The position numbers and the translations under genes were made by a program. Positions 36,315 through 43,675 of a stretch of DNA of 64,000 nt are shown here, in pieces. The notes under the pieces were generated by a model. That model made no database searches, had not been told where the DNA came from, and saw only the letters and a program-made list of their open reading frames with translations. Every line of letters starts with the position of its first letter. Position 1 is the stretch's first letter. Source of the DNA: Clostridiaceae bacterium (GTDB lineage: Bacteria; Bacillota; Clostridia; Acetivibrionales; DUMB01); contig DUMB01000040.1 of assembly GCA_012840085.1 (NCBI GenBank), positions 62,001 to 126,000 on the forward strand. Direction: 5' to 3'.

Positions 36315-37865
36315 TTACAGCGGTATATTACCATGTTTCTTTGCAGGTCTTGATTCCCTCTTGCTGGCAAGCATGTCAAGTGCGTTTATTAACCTTGGCC
36401 TAGTAATGGCCGGTTCTATTACATCGTCAACATAACCTCTTGCAGCTGCAACATAAGGATTTGAAAATTTCTCTCTGTATTCCTCAATTTTTTCTCTTCT
36501 TGCAGTTATGGGATCATCTGCATTTGCAATTTCCTTCTTGAAAATTATATTTGCCGCACCTTCAGGTCCCATAACAGCTATTTCAGCAGTAGGCCATGCA
36601 AATACCATGTCAGCGCCCAGATGCTTGCTGTTCATAGCTATATAGGCTCCTCCGTATGCCTTTCTGACAATAACATTTACCTTTGGTACAGTCGCTTCTG
36701 AGAAGGCGTATAAAAGTTTTGCACCATGTCTTATAATTCCACTGTATTCCTGTCCAACACCTGGCAGGTATCCTGGTACATCAGTAAAGGTTATAATCGG
36801 AATGTTGAAGCAATCACAGAAACGCACAAACCTGGCAGCCTTATCCGATGAATTTACATCAAGGGAACCTGCCAAAACATTAGGCTGATTTGCAATTATT
36901 CCCACAGTATTACCGTTAAGTCTTGCAAAACCTATTATGATATTCTTTGCATAATGCTTTTGAATCTCAAAGAAATCTCCATTATCAACAATTCTTGTTA
37001 TAATATCCATCATGTCATACGGCTTGTTTGAACCGTCTGGAATTATTTCGTCAAGTTCAACGGAAACTCTGTTCATATCATCGTTGTTCTGATAAACTGG
37101 TGGATCCGACAGATTATTATCGGGAAGATAACTAATGAGTTTCTTTATATTTGCTATGCAATCTTCTTCATTTGCACATTTGAAATGAGCCACACCACTT
37201 ATTGAATTATGAGTATCTGCACCACCAAGCTGCTCAAAAGTAACATCTTCTCCGGTAACAGCTTTTATTACCTGCGGACCTGTAATGAACATCTGACTTG
37301 TGTTTTCAACCATGAATACAAAATCAGTTATTGCAGGAGAATATACTGCTCCACCTGCACAAGGTCCCATAATTACTGAAATCTGTGGTATTACACCGGA
37401 TGCAAGTGTATTTCTGAAGAAAATATCTCCGAAACCACTGAGGGCATCAATCCCCTCTTCAATTCTTGCTCCGCCTGAATCATTTATACTTATAAACGGA
37501 GCTCCCATTTTGACTGCCATATCCATCACTTTTGTAATCTTTTTGGCATGCATTTCTCCAAGGGAGCCGCCAATTACAGTGAAATCCTGGGCAGATGCAA
37601 AAACAAGACGTCCATCTACATTTCCATACCCTGTTACTACACCGTCTCCTGCTACCTTTTTTTTCTGCATGTCAAACTCTATACATCTGGTTTCAACAAA
37701 AGCATCTATTTCTACAAAAGTGCCATCATCAAACAGCTTTTCGAGCCTTTCTCTTGCCGTCAATTTTCCCTGGCTATGCTGTTTGCTGATTTTTTCCTCT
37801 CCGCCTCCCAGTGCTGCCTTTTCTTTCCTGGCGCGGAGATCATTTAGTTTGTCATTTGTTGCCAT
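36315..37865 (-). CDS. Acyl-CoA carboxyltransferase (MmdA / PccB / 12S type)
   Basis: The 516-residue protein has two crotonase-like halves, with the biotin- and CoA-site motifs [14 protein letters not shown] and [17 protein letters not shown] in the first and [15 protein letters not shown] and [13 protein letters not shown] in the second. It transfers carboxyl between an acyl-CoA (methylmalonyl/propionyl type by family) and biotin. It heads a three-gene operon with the carrier and the oadA-like gene. No biotin carboxylase and no membrane decarboxylase gene is in the operon, which points to transcarboxylase rather than ATP-driven carboxylase. Confidence 0.92.
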   Translation of the reverse strand: MATNDKLNDLRARKEKAALGGGEEKISKQHSQGKLTARERLEKLFDDGTFVEIDAFVETRCIEFDMQKKKVAGDGVVTGYGNVDGRLVFASAQDFTVIGGSLGEMHAKKITKVMDMAVKMGAPFISINDSGGARIEEGIDALSGFGDIFFRNTLASGVIPQISVIMGPCAGGAVYSPAITDFVFMVENTSQMFITGPQVIKAVTGEDVTFEQLGGADTHNSISGVAHFKCANEEDCIANIKKLISYLPDNNLSDPPVYQNNDDMNRVSVELDEIIPDGSNKPYDMMDIITRIVDNGDFFEIQKHYAKNIIIGFARLNGNTVGIIANQPNVLAGSLDVNSSDKAARFVRFCDCFNIPIITFTDVPGYLPGVGQEYSGIIRHGAKLLYAFSEATVPKVNVIVRKAYGGAYIAMNSKHLGADMVFAWPTAEIAVMGPEGAANIIFKKEIANADDPITARREKIEEYREKFSNPYVAAARGYVDDVIEPAITRPRLINALDMLASKRESRPAKKHGNIPL

Positions 37866-37885
37866 TAACTTTTCACCCCGGATTC

Positions 37886-37975
37886 TTATATTTTAATATA
37901 TACTAACCTTTAATTTATACTAATTAATATATACCAATCTATTTTAATGCCAATCTTTTTTGTACCAATCTTTTT
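37886..37975. repeat. Short degenerate repeats (about 15-17 bp period)
   Basis: On the minus strand GATTGG recurs three times 15-16 bases apart, followed by two TTAGTATA-type variants. The -35 and -10 boxes of the proximal promoter candidate are built from these units. Confidence 0.55.
37926..37953 (-). promoter_or_regulatory. Proximal candidate promoter of the carboxyltransferase operon
   Basis: On the minus strand TTGGCA and TATATT (each 5 of 6) are 16 bases apart, giving a leader of about 55 bases. Confidence 0.4.
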
Positions 37976-38187
37976 ACGTTTCTTGAATAACACATTCAAA
38001 ACTTTTTGCCTTACTTGTACAACTCTTCATTGGATATCGCCGAATCGTTCAAGAGATTTGCTTTACATCATATTCGCAAAATACTCCTGGATGTGATCGG
38101 TGACATTTAAAAAATAATCTCCCAAATTAAGTTAACACTACCATTTCTTGTATTGCCATAAATTTAACAATCTTTCCACATCTATAT

Positions 38188-38216
38188 ATTATAATAAAAA
38201 ATGTCAAAAGTTGCAA
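38188..38216 (-). promoter_or_regulatory. Distal candidate promoter of the carboxyltransferase operon
   Basis: On the minus strand TTGCAA and a perfect TATAAT are 17 bases apart. If used, the leader would be about 315 bases long, enough for RNA-level control, although no known element was seen. Confidence 0.45.
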
Positions 38217-38259
38217 TGGATTTTATTAATATATGGGTGTATTTTTCTTTACATTTCTT

Positions 38260-38829
38260 CTATTTTGAAAGTTTTTCTATGCAAACAAGTATAGGTGGAC
38301 AATTGATTTGATTTACAAACTCCGTCTTCATAACTGTATACTTTCTGGGATCAATGCCCTCAATATATTTTATTAAATAATTTTTCTCATCAAATCCGCT
38401 GTCTCCGCCATAATATATAACAATAGATATAATACCATGTACTGCAAGCAAATCCAAGGATTTCTCAATAGCAACTGAAGTAGTTTCACCCTTTGTTCCT
38501 ATTGAGTGATCCCCTCCGGGCAGATAGCCAAGATTAAACATTACAGCTTTAACCTCTTGCTTAACGTATTTGTCCATGTTCTGATGTCCGTCCAAAATAA
38601 GTTCAACCCGCTCAAGCAATCCTTTTTCCCTAAGCTTGTTTTCAGTATTTCTTATAGCTCTTTCCTGAATGTCAAATGCATAAACTTTTCCCCTCTCCCC
38701 TACCAGTGATGCAAGAAAAGCAGTATCATTTCCATTTCCCGCAGTTGCATCAACCACTATATCTCCTTCTTTAACGACACTCTTAATTATTTCATGGGAT
38801 TGGTACAGAGAGTTTTTAATAATGCACAT
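38260..38829 (-). CDS. mnmM: tRNA mnm5s2U methyltransferase MnmM (YtqB family)
   Basis: The 189-residue class I SAM methyltransferase has the SAM loop DATAGNGND at 27-35, an acidic VYAFDIQ strand end and the family motif FNLGYLPGGDHS. In Gram-positive bacteria this family completes the mnm5s2U34 wobble modification. Length and motifs match YtqB. The start ATG has a G-run (GGGGGG) 5 bases upstream. Confidence 0.9.
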   Translation of the reverse strand: MCIIKNSLYQSHEIIKSVVKEGDIVVDATAGNGNDTAFLASLVGERGKVYAFDIQERAIRNTENKLREKGLLERVELILDGHQNMDKYVKQEVKAVMFNLGYLPGGDHSIGTKGETTSVAIEKSLDLLAVHGIISIVIYYGGDSGFDEKNYLIKYIEGIDPRKYTVMKTEFVNQINCPPILVCIEKLSK

Positions 38830-38859
38830 AACAGCCCCCCTCTATCGCAGTATATATCG

Positions 38860-38961
38860 TTATTTAACCATATAATTGAATTTAAGCATATAATTAAATT
38901 TCACCATATAATTTAATTTCACCATATAATTGAATTTAATCATACCATCGAATTTAACCAT
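38860..38961 (-). CDS. Possible 33-residue hexapeptide-repeat mini-ORF
   Basis: An ATG one base past the rluB stop opens a 33-codon frame whose product repeats (M-V/I/L-K-F/L-N-Y) five times and ends in MVK. It is created by the 18-bp tandem repeat here, whose unit is six codons. No ribosome site precedes it apart from possible coupling to the rluB stop, and the peptide resembles no family I know. It may be only a by-product of the repeat. Confidence 0.2.
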   Translation of the reverse strand: MVKFDGMIKFNYMVKLNYMVKFNYMLKFNYMVK

Positions 38962-38988
38962 ATTATTGACGATTAACCATATTAAGAC
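38863..38988. repeat. 18-bp tandem repeat (7 units) running into the end of rluB
   Basis: Seven contiguous 18-base units vary around tttaaccatataattgaa. The two units nearest rluB overlap its last codons, so the C-terminal MVNRQ is repeat-derived, and one base difference in that unit gives the stop context. There are no spacers, so it is not a CRISPR array. Confidence 0.9.
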
Positions 38989-39688
38989 ATGACTTGACTT
39001 CGAACTCTGTAAGGTATCTCCACTGTCCCTCTTTCAGATTTCCCAGTGTCAGATTACCGATAGAAATTCGTTTTAAATCAAGCACAGGATGTCCAACAGC
39101 TTCACACATTTTTCTTACCTGTCTGTTTCTGCCTTCATGTATGGTTATCTCAACTGTAGATTTCTCTTTATTTTTGCTAAGTATACGCATTTGGGAAGGA
39201 GAAGTTATATAGCCGTCAATTTCTATCCCTTTTCTGAACTTTTCCACAACATCACTTCCAACTTCTCCCGACACCGTTGCTATATACACTTTATCAACCT
39301 TGTGGCTTGGATGAGTCATCTTGTATGAAAAATCGCCGTCATTAGTTAACAGAAGCAATCCGGATGTATCATAATCCAGCCTTCCTACAGGATATACCCT
39401 TTCCTTCACGCCTTTAACCAGATCCAGCACTGTTTTTCGTGAAAACTGATCTTTAGCAGTTGAAACATAGCCTTTCGGTTTATTAAGCATTATGTAAACT
39501 TTATTTCCCTCAAGTTTTGCCTTTTTCCCGCACACTTCCACTATGTCATTATCATTTACCTTTGTTCCCATCTCAGTTACTACTTTACCGTTAACGGTTA
39601 CAAGTCCACTTCTTATAAGCTCCTCAGCTTTCCTTCTCGAGGCAATGCCTGCAAGTGCAATATACTTTTGCAGCCTCATTTGCTCCAT
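38963..39688 (-). CDS. rluB: 23S rRNA pseudouridine synthase RluB-type
   Basis: The 241-residue protein has an N-terminal S4 RNA-binding domain (about 4-50). The RsuA/RluB catalytic domain follows, with the nucleophile Asp105 in GRLDYDTSGLLLLTNDG and the later motif EGRNRQVRKMCEAVGHPV. It makes pseudouridine in 23S rRNA helix 89 by family assignment (a 16S or RluE/F target is less likely). GGGGGAGG precedes the ATG. Its last residues come from the adjoining 18-bp repeat. Confidence 0.92.
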   Translation of the reverse strand: MEQMRLQKYIALAGIASRRKAEELIRSGLVTVNGKVVTEMGTKVNDNDIVEVCGKKAKLEGNKVYIMLNKPKGYVSTAKDQFSRKTVLDLVKGVKERVYPVGRLDYDTSGLLLLTNDGDFSYKMTHPSHKVDKVYIATVSGEVGSDVVEKFRKGIEIDGYITSPSQMRILSKNKEKSTVEITIHEGRNRQVRKMCEAVGHPVLDLKRISIGNLTLGNLKEGQWRYLTEFEVKSCLNMVNRQ

Positions 39689-39716
39689 TATTTCCGCCTC
39701 CCCCTATCCATTATAA

Positions 39717-39744
39717 TTTATAATAAAAAAGTGGGGTATGTAAA
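39717..39744 (-). promoter_or_regulatory. Candidate promoter of rluB, nested in the gerW terminator
   Basis: On the minus strand TTTACA lies in the loop of the upstream terminator and TATAAA follows 16 bases later, about 30 bases before the rluB ATG. Each box matches 5 of 6. Confidence 0.35.
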
Positions 39745-39754
39745 TATCCCACTT
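39725..39754 (-). terminator. Terminator after gerW
   Basis: AAGTGGG pairs with CCCACTT over 7 bp around a 12-base loop, with a TTTTTT tail on the minus strand. The first bases overlap the gerW stop codon. Confidence 0.7.
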
Positions 39755-40232
39755 ATTCTTCATCTAATTCTTTAACTGTTTCAGTTGCAGGACGTGGAGT
39801 CTTTATTTCTTTTTTAACTGAAATCTTTTTCTTTACAGCTTCATCAACTTTGTTCATCAAATCAGGTATCAAATCAAGTACTTTATCCAATGCTGAATTA
39901 ATGTTGACAGGTAGCAGCCTTATTTGCCCCTGTCCTACCACCATGAATGCTACGGGATTTATACTTACCCCTGCACCGCTGCCTCCTGCAAATGGAAATT
40001 TCTTGGTAGAACCGCCCTCTTCTTTTTCTTCATCGTCATCACCAGAAACTTCGCAGCAAGTGTTATATTCGCCTCCACCGGCAGCAAAACCGAATGTGAC
40101 CCTTGAAATTGGTATAATCACAGTTCCATCCGGCGCCTGTACTGCATCACCGACAATGGTATTTACATCCACCATTTCTTTGATGCTTTCCATCGCCGTT
40201 GTCATAAGACCCTCAATCGGATGTTGAGCCAT
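39753..40232 (-). CDS. gerW: Sporulation protein GerW/YtfJ
   Basis: The protein begins MAQHPIEGLMTTAMESIKEM and has the conserved DAVQAPDGTVIIPISRVTFGFAAGG region and the GSGAGVSINPVAFMVV segment. An acidic insert (DDDEEKEEGG) and a charged tail complete it. YtfJ proteins are made in the forespore and affect spore germination. The ATG at 40232 is preferred: GGCGGTG stands just upstream, while earlier GTG/ATG codons overlap it. DUF2953 genes commonly lie directly upstream, as here. Confidence 0.92.
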   Translation of the reverse strand: MAQHPIEGLMTTAMESIKEMVDVNTIVGDAVQAPDGTVIIPISRVTFGFAAGGGEYNTCCEVSGDDDEEKEEGGSTKKFPFAGGSGAGVSINPVAFMVVGQGQIRLLPVNINSALDKVLDLIPDLMNKVDEAVKKKISVKKEIKTPRPATETVKELDEE

Positions 40233-40276
40233 ATGCATCACCGCCTTCTTTTGAAATCAACGAAAACTCAGTTGAC

Positions 40277-40825
40277 TTATTTTGTTTTACAGTTTCGTTT
40301 ATTTTTTAAAAATTTATAAAACTTTATTCTCACTACTATAATATGGACTAATTTAGTCTTTAATATGCAGTAAAAATCTATTTTCATTTCCTTCTTCGAG
40401 AAATTTGGCTGAACATCAATACATTTTTTAATTACGCAAAAATTTGAGCAGATAAAAGATAAAACAGCGCCTGTTATAGACCACATCAGCCCGTTTAATA
40501 TTCCTGTATAAAAAGCGTCACCCGTTCCTAATCTGACTTTGAGGCTAAATTCCTGAACAGTGAGCTTCTTCTTTAAATAATTTATTATATCTCTTATGTA
40601 TTTTTTGTTTTGGTCATAAAAACATTTGATACTTTTTATTTTTTTATATATGTCTACGGGGTTTAGTCCCTTTTTTTTCTTCTCTTTTTTATCTTCCTTT
40701 TTATCTTTTTTCCCTGAATCTTTCTTTTTTACTCTTACAAGTCTTAACCCGTCACTTTCTATTTCTTCCAGGGGCACCTTGTATCTCAGCTTAATAATTT
40801 CATAAACTAAATAAAAAGTCAGATA
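40277..40825 (-). CDS. DUF2953 (YtfI-like) protein, start missing at the palindrome axis
   Basis: An open frame runs from the axis to the stop at 40277, 182 codons. Residues after the axis (YLTFYLVYEIIKLRYKVPLEE) look like the conserved strands of DUF2953 proteins (FGLIKYKxKIP type), followed by a Lys/Glu-rich insert, GLNPVDIYKKIK and a hydrophobic segment GLMWSITGAVLSFI. Family members are about 200-230 residues with an N-terminal membrane anchor; that anchor is missing. The GTG at 40777 that a gene finder might choose has no ribosome site and sits inside the conserved part. The natural gene must extend beyond the axis. Confidence 0.85.
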   Translation of the reverse strand, partial: YLTFYLVYEIIKLRYKVPLEEIESDGLRLVRVKKKDSGKKDKKEDKKEKKKKGLNPVDIYKKIKSIKCFYDQNKKYIRDIINYLKKKLTVQEFSLKVRLGTGDAFYTGILNGLMWSITGAVLSFICSNFCVIKKCIDVQPNFSKKEMKIDFYCILKTKLVHIIVVRIKFYKFLKNKRNCKTK

Positions 40826-40850
40826 TATCTGACTTTTTATTTAGTTTATG
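40801..40850. other. Palindrome axis (between 40825 and 40826)
   Basis: The centre reads agata|tatct with no unpaired spacer. The inner 30 bases look like a textbook terminator hairpin, with an AAAAAGTC arm and a GACTTTTT arm, but that appearance is produced by mirroring AT-rich coding sequence. The open frame of the DUF2953 gene runs through the axis and stops at a TAA (40808-40810) that belongs to the opposite arm. The natural sequence that should lie upstream of the gene is therefore missing on both sides. Confidence 0.95.
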
Positions 40851-41374
40851 AAATTATTAAGCTGAGATACAAGGTGCCCCTGGAAGAAATAGAAAGTGAC
40901 GGGTTAAGACTTGTAAGAGTAAAAAAGAAAGATTCAGGGAAAAAAGATAAAAAGGAAGATAAAAAAGAGAAGAAAAAAAAGGGACTAAACCCCGTAGACA
41001 TATATAAAAAAATAAAAAGTATCAAATGTTTTTATGACCAAAACAAAAAATACATAAGAGATATAATAAATTATTTAAAGAAGAAGCTCACTGTTCAGGA
41101 ATTTAGCCTCAAAGTCAGATTAGGAACGGGTGACGCTTTTTATACAGGAATATTAAACGGGCTGATGTGGTCTATAACAGGCGCTGTTTTATCTTTTATC
41201 TGCTCAAATTTTTGCGTAATTAAAAAATGTATTGATGTTCAGCCAAATTTCTCGAAGAAGGAAATGAAAATAGATTTTTACTGCATATTAAAGACTAAAT
41301 TAGTCCATATTATAGTAGTGAGAATAAAGTTTTATAAATTTTTAAAAAATAAACGAAACTGTAAAACAAAATAA
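40826..41374 (+). CDS. DUF2953 (YtfI-like) protein, mirror copy, start missing
   Basis: Exact mirror of 40277-40825. The codon TAT at 40826-40828 is the first from this arm; upstream the frame continues for five mirrored codons to a TAA at 40808-40810. Because both copies are cut at the same codon, the window contains no intact version of this gene. Confidence 0.85.
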   Translation, partial: YLTFYLVYEIIKLRYKVPLEEIESDGLRLVRVKKKDSGKKDKKEDKKEKKKKGLNPVDIYKKIKSIKCFYDQNKKYIRDIINYLKKKLTVQEFSLKVRLGTGDAFYTGILNGLMWSITGAVLSFICSNFCVIKKCIDVQPNFSKKEMKIDFYCILKTKLVHIIVVRIKFYKFLKNKRNCKTK

Positions 41375-41418
41375 GTCAACTGAGTTTTCGTTGATTTCAA
41401 AAGAAGGCGGTGATGCAT

Positions 41419-41898
41419 ATGGCTCAACATCCGATTGAGGGTCTTATGACAACGGCGATGGAAAGCATCAAAGAAATGGTGGATGTAAATACCATTGTCG
41501 GTGATGCAGTACAGGCGCCGGATGGAACTGTGATTATACCAATTTCAAGGGTCACATTCGGTTTTGCTGCCGGTGGAGGCGAATATAACACTTGCTGCGA
41601 AGTTTCTGGTGATGACGATGAAGAAAAAGAAGAGGGCGGTTCTACCAAGAAATTTCCATTTGCAGGAGGCAGCGGTGCAGGGGTAAGTATAAATCCCGTA
41701 GCATTCATGGTGGTAGGACAGGGGCAAATAAGGCTGCTACCTGTCAACATTAATTCAGCATTGGATAAAGTACTTGATTTGATACCTGATTTGATGAACA
41801 AAGTTGATGAAGCTGTAAAGAAAAAGATTTCAGTTAAAAAAGAAATAAAGACTCCACGTCCTGCAACTGAAACAGTTAAAGAATTAGATGAAGAATAA
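41419..41898 (+). CDS. gerW: Sporulation protein GerW/YtfJ, mirror copy
   Basis: Identical in sequence to the minus-strand gene at 39753-40232 (159 residues, start at the ATG after GGCGGTG). Forespore protein affecting germination. Two identical gerW genes flank the axis in opposite orientation, each reading away from it. Confidence 0.9.
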   Translation: MAQHPIEGLMTTAMESIKEMVDVNTIVGDAVQAPDGTVIIPISRVTFGFAAGGGEYNTCCEVSGDDDEEKEEGGSTKKFPFAGGSGAGVSINPVAFMVVGQGQIRLLPVNINSALDKVLDLIPDLMNKVDEAVKKKISVKKEIKTPRPATETVKELDEE

Positions 41899-41926
41899 GT
41901 GGGATATTTACATACCCCACTTTTTT
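41897..41926 (+). terminator. Terminator after gerW, mirror copy
   Basis: AAGTGGG (41897-41903) pairs with CCCACTT (41916-41922), then TTTT. Same element as 39725-39754. Confidence 0.7.
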
Positions 41927-41934
41927 ATTATAAA
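41907..41934 (+). promoter_or_regulatory. Candidate rluB promoter, mirror copy
   Basis: TTTACA at 41907-41912 and TATAAA at 41929-41934, 16 bases apart; the -35 box lies in the terminator loop. Confidence 0.35.
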
Positions 41935-41962
41935 TTATAATGGATAGGGGGAGGCGGAAATA

Positions 41963-42688
41963 ATGGAGCAAATGAGGCTGCAAAAGTATATTGCACTTGC
42001 AGGCATTGCCTCGAGAAGGAAAGCTGAGGAGCTTATAAGAAGTGGACTTGTAACCGTTAACGGTAAAGTAGTAACTGAGATGGGAACAAAGGTAAATGAT
42101 AATGACATAGTGGAAGTGTGCGGGAAAAAGGCAAAACTTGAGGGAAATAAAGTTTACATAATGCTTAATAAACCGAAAGGCTATGTTTCAACTGCTAAAG
42201 ATCAGTTTTCACGAAAAACAGTGCTGGATCTGGTTAAAGGCGTGAAGGAAAGGGTATATCCTGTAGGAAGGCTGGATTATGATACATCCGGATTGCTTCT
42301 GTTAACTAATGACGGCGATTTTTCATACAAGATGACTCATCCAAGCCACAAGGTTGATAAAGTGTATATAGCAACGGTGTCGGGAGAAGTTGGAAGTGAT
42401 GTTGTGGAAAAGTTCAGAAAAGGGATAGAAATTGACGGCTATATAACTTCTCCTTCCCAAATGCGTATACTTAGCAAAAATAAAGAGAAATCTACAGTTG
42501 AGATAACCATACATGAAGGCAGAAACAGACAGGTAAGAAAAATGTGTGAAGCTGTTGGACATCCTGTGCTTGATTTAAAACGAATTTCTATCGGTAATCT
42601 GACACTGGGAAATCTGAAAGAGGGACAGTGGAGATACCTTACAGAGTTCGAAGTCAAGTCATGTCTTAATATGGTTAATCGTCAATAA
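41963..42688 (+). CDS. rluB: 23S rRNA pseudouridine synthase RluB-type, mirror copy
   Basis: Identical to 38963-39688: S4 domain, catalytic Asp105, C-terminal MVNRQ encoded by the 18-bp repeat. Ribosome site GGGGGAGG is also preserved. Confidence 0.9.
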   Translation: MEQMRLQKYIALAGIASRRKAEELIRSGLVTVNGKVVTEMGTKVNDNDIVEVCGKKAKLEGNKVYIMLNKPKGYVSTAKDQFSRKTVLDLVKGVKERVYPVGRLDYDTSGLLLLTNDGDFSYKMTHPSHKVDKVYIATVSGEVGSDVVEKFRKGIEIDGYITSPSQMRILSKNKEKSTVEITIHEGRNRQVRKMCEAVGHPVLDLKRISIGNLTLGNLKEGQWRYLTEFEVKSCLNMVNRQ

Positions 42689-42788
42689 TATGGTTAAATT
42701 CGATGGTATGATTAAATTCAATTATATGGTGAAATTAAATTATATGGTGAAATTTAATTATATGCTTAAATTCAATTATATGGTTAAA
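42663..42788. repeat. 18-bp tandem repeat (7 units), mirror copy
   Basis: Same seven units, in the same order of variants, as 38863-38988. Identical unit number in both arms is notable, because such arrays change length easily. Confidence 0.9.
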
Positions 42789-42791
42789 TAA
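42690..42791 (+). CDS. Possible hexapeptide-repeat mini-ORF, mirror copy
   Basis: ATG at 42690 through TAA at 42789-42791; product as at 38860-38961. Coding value is doubtful for the same reasons. Confidence 0.2.
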   Translation: MVKFDGMIKFNYMVKLNYMVKFNYMLKFNYMVK

Positions 42792-42821
42792 CGATATATA
42801 CTGCGATAGAGGGGGGCTGTT

Positions 42822-43391
42822 ATGTGCATTATTAAAAACTCTCTGTACCAATCCCATGAAATAATTAAGAGTGTCGTTAAAGAAGGAGATATAGTGGTTG
42901 ATGCAACTGCGGGAAATGGAAATGATACTGCTTTTCTTGCATCACTGGTAGGGGAGAGGGGAAAAGTTTATGCATTTGACATTCAGGAAAGAGCTATAAG
43001 AAATACTGAAAACAAGCTTAGGGAAAAAGGATTGCTTGAGCGGGTTGAACTTATTTTGGACGGACATCAGAACATGGACAAATACGTTAAGCAAGAGGTT
43101 AAAGCTGTAATGTTTAATCTTGGCTATCTGCCCGGAGGGGATCACTCAATAGGAACAAAGGGTGAAACTACTTCAGTTGCTATTGAGAAATCCTTGGATT
43201 TGCTTGCAGTACATGGTATTATATCTATTGTTATATATTATGGCGGAGACAGCGGATTTGATGAGAAAAATTATTTAATAAAATATATTGAGGGCATTGA
43301 TCCCAGAAAGTATACAGTTATGAAGACGGAGTTTGTAAATCAAATCAATTGTCCACCTATACTTGTTTGCATAGAAAAACTTTCAAAATAG
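42822..43391 (+). CDS. mnmM: tRNA mnm5s2U methyltransferase MnmM, mirror copy
   Basis: Identical to 38260-38829 over all 189 residues, with the same G-run ribosome site. Wobble-uridine tRNA modification enzyme. Confidence 0.88.
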   Translation: MCIIKNSLYQSHEIIKSVVKEGDIVVDATAGNGNDTAFLASLVGERGKVYAFDIQERAIRNTENKLREKGLLERVELILDGHQNMDKYVKQEVKAVMFNLGYLPGGDHSIGTKGETTSVAIEKSLDLLAVHGIISIVIYYGGDSGFDEKNYLIKYIEGIDPRKYTVMKTEFVNQINCPPILVCIEKLSK

Positions 43392-43434
43392 AAGAAATGT
43401 AAAGAAAAATACACCCATATATTAATAAAATCCA

Positions 43435-43463
43435 TTGCAACTTTTGACATTTTTTATTATAAT
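43435..43463 (+). promoter_or_regulatory. Distal candidate carboxyltransferase promoter, mirror copy
   Basis: TTGCAA (43435-43440), 17-base spacer, TATAAT (43458-43463). Confidence 0.45.
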
Positions 43464-43675
43464 ATATAGATGTGGAAAGATTGTTAAATTTATGGCAATA
43501 CAAGAAATGGTAGTGTTAACTTAATTTGGGAGATTATTTTTTAAATGTCACCGATCACATCCAGGAGTATTTTGCGAATATGATGTAAAGCAAATCTCTT
43601 GAACGATTCGGCGATATCCAATGAAGAGTTGTACAAGTAAGGCAAAAAGTTTTGAATGTGTTATTCAAGAAACGT

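Larger units (their letters stand above)
37866..38259. other. 394-bp intergenic leader before the carboxyltransferase operon
   Basis: No convincing gene. It contains two candidate promoters and a set of short repeats of the form agattggtat (minus strand). Only tiny frames (11 and 18 codons) are present on the coding strand, without clear ribosome sites. No known riboswitch core was recognised. Confidence 0.6.
17651..40825 (-). repeat. Left arm of a giant perfect palindrome (23,175 bp visible)
   Basis: Every gene pair in this segment and in 40826-64000 has coordinates that sum to 81651, with identical lengths and protein sequences, so there is no net insertion or deletion over 23 kb. The far end was checked by eye: bases 17651-17690 are the exact reverse complement of the last 40 bases of the window. 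Intergenic stretches compared (gaps before flgB, before the carboxyltransferase gene, and around rluB) are also exact. This arm runs without a break into the single-copy sequence 1-17650, so it is in normal operon context. No base-by-base alignment was run. Confidence 0.97.

Noticed and set aside
37866..38259. Short peptide genes (11 and 18 codons) or a transposase remnant in the carboxyltransferase leader
   Set aside because: No ribosome sites, no recognisable family, and the frames are too short to distinguish from chance.
38863..38988. CRISPR array
   Set aside because: The 18-bp units are contiguous, vary from unit to unit, have no spacers, and no cas gene is nearby.
40277..40777. Complete 166-residue DUF2953 gene starting at GTG
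   Set aside because: There is no ribosome site, the frame is open upstream to the axis, and the upstream codons look like conserved family sequence. The gene is truncated, not complete.
40811..40840. Strong rho-independent terminator between two divergent DUF2953 genes
   Set aside because: The stem and T run are produced by the mirror itself. Both flanking frames read away from this point, so there is nothing to terminate.
40700..40950. Insertion sequence or recombinase site at the palindrome centre
   Set aside because: No transposase or recombinase gene, no terminal repeats other than the palindrome itself, and no target duplication were found.
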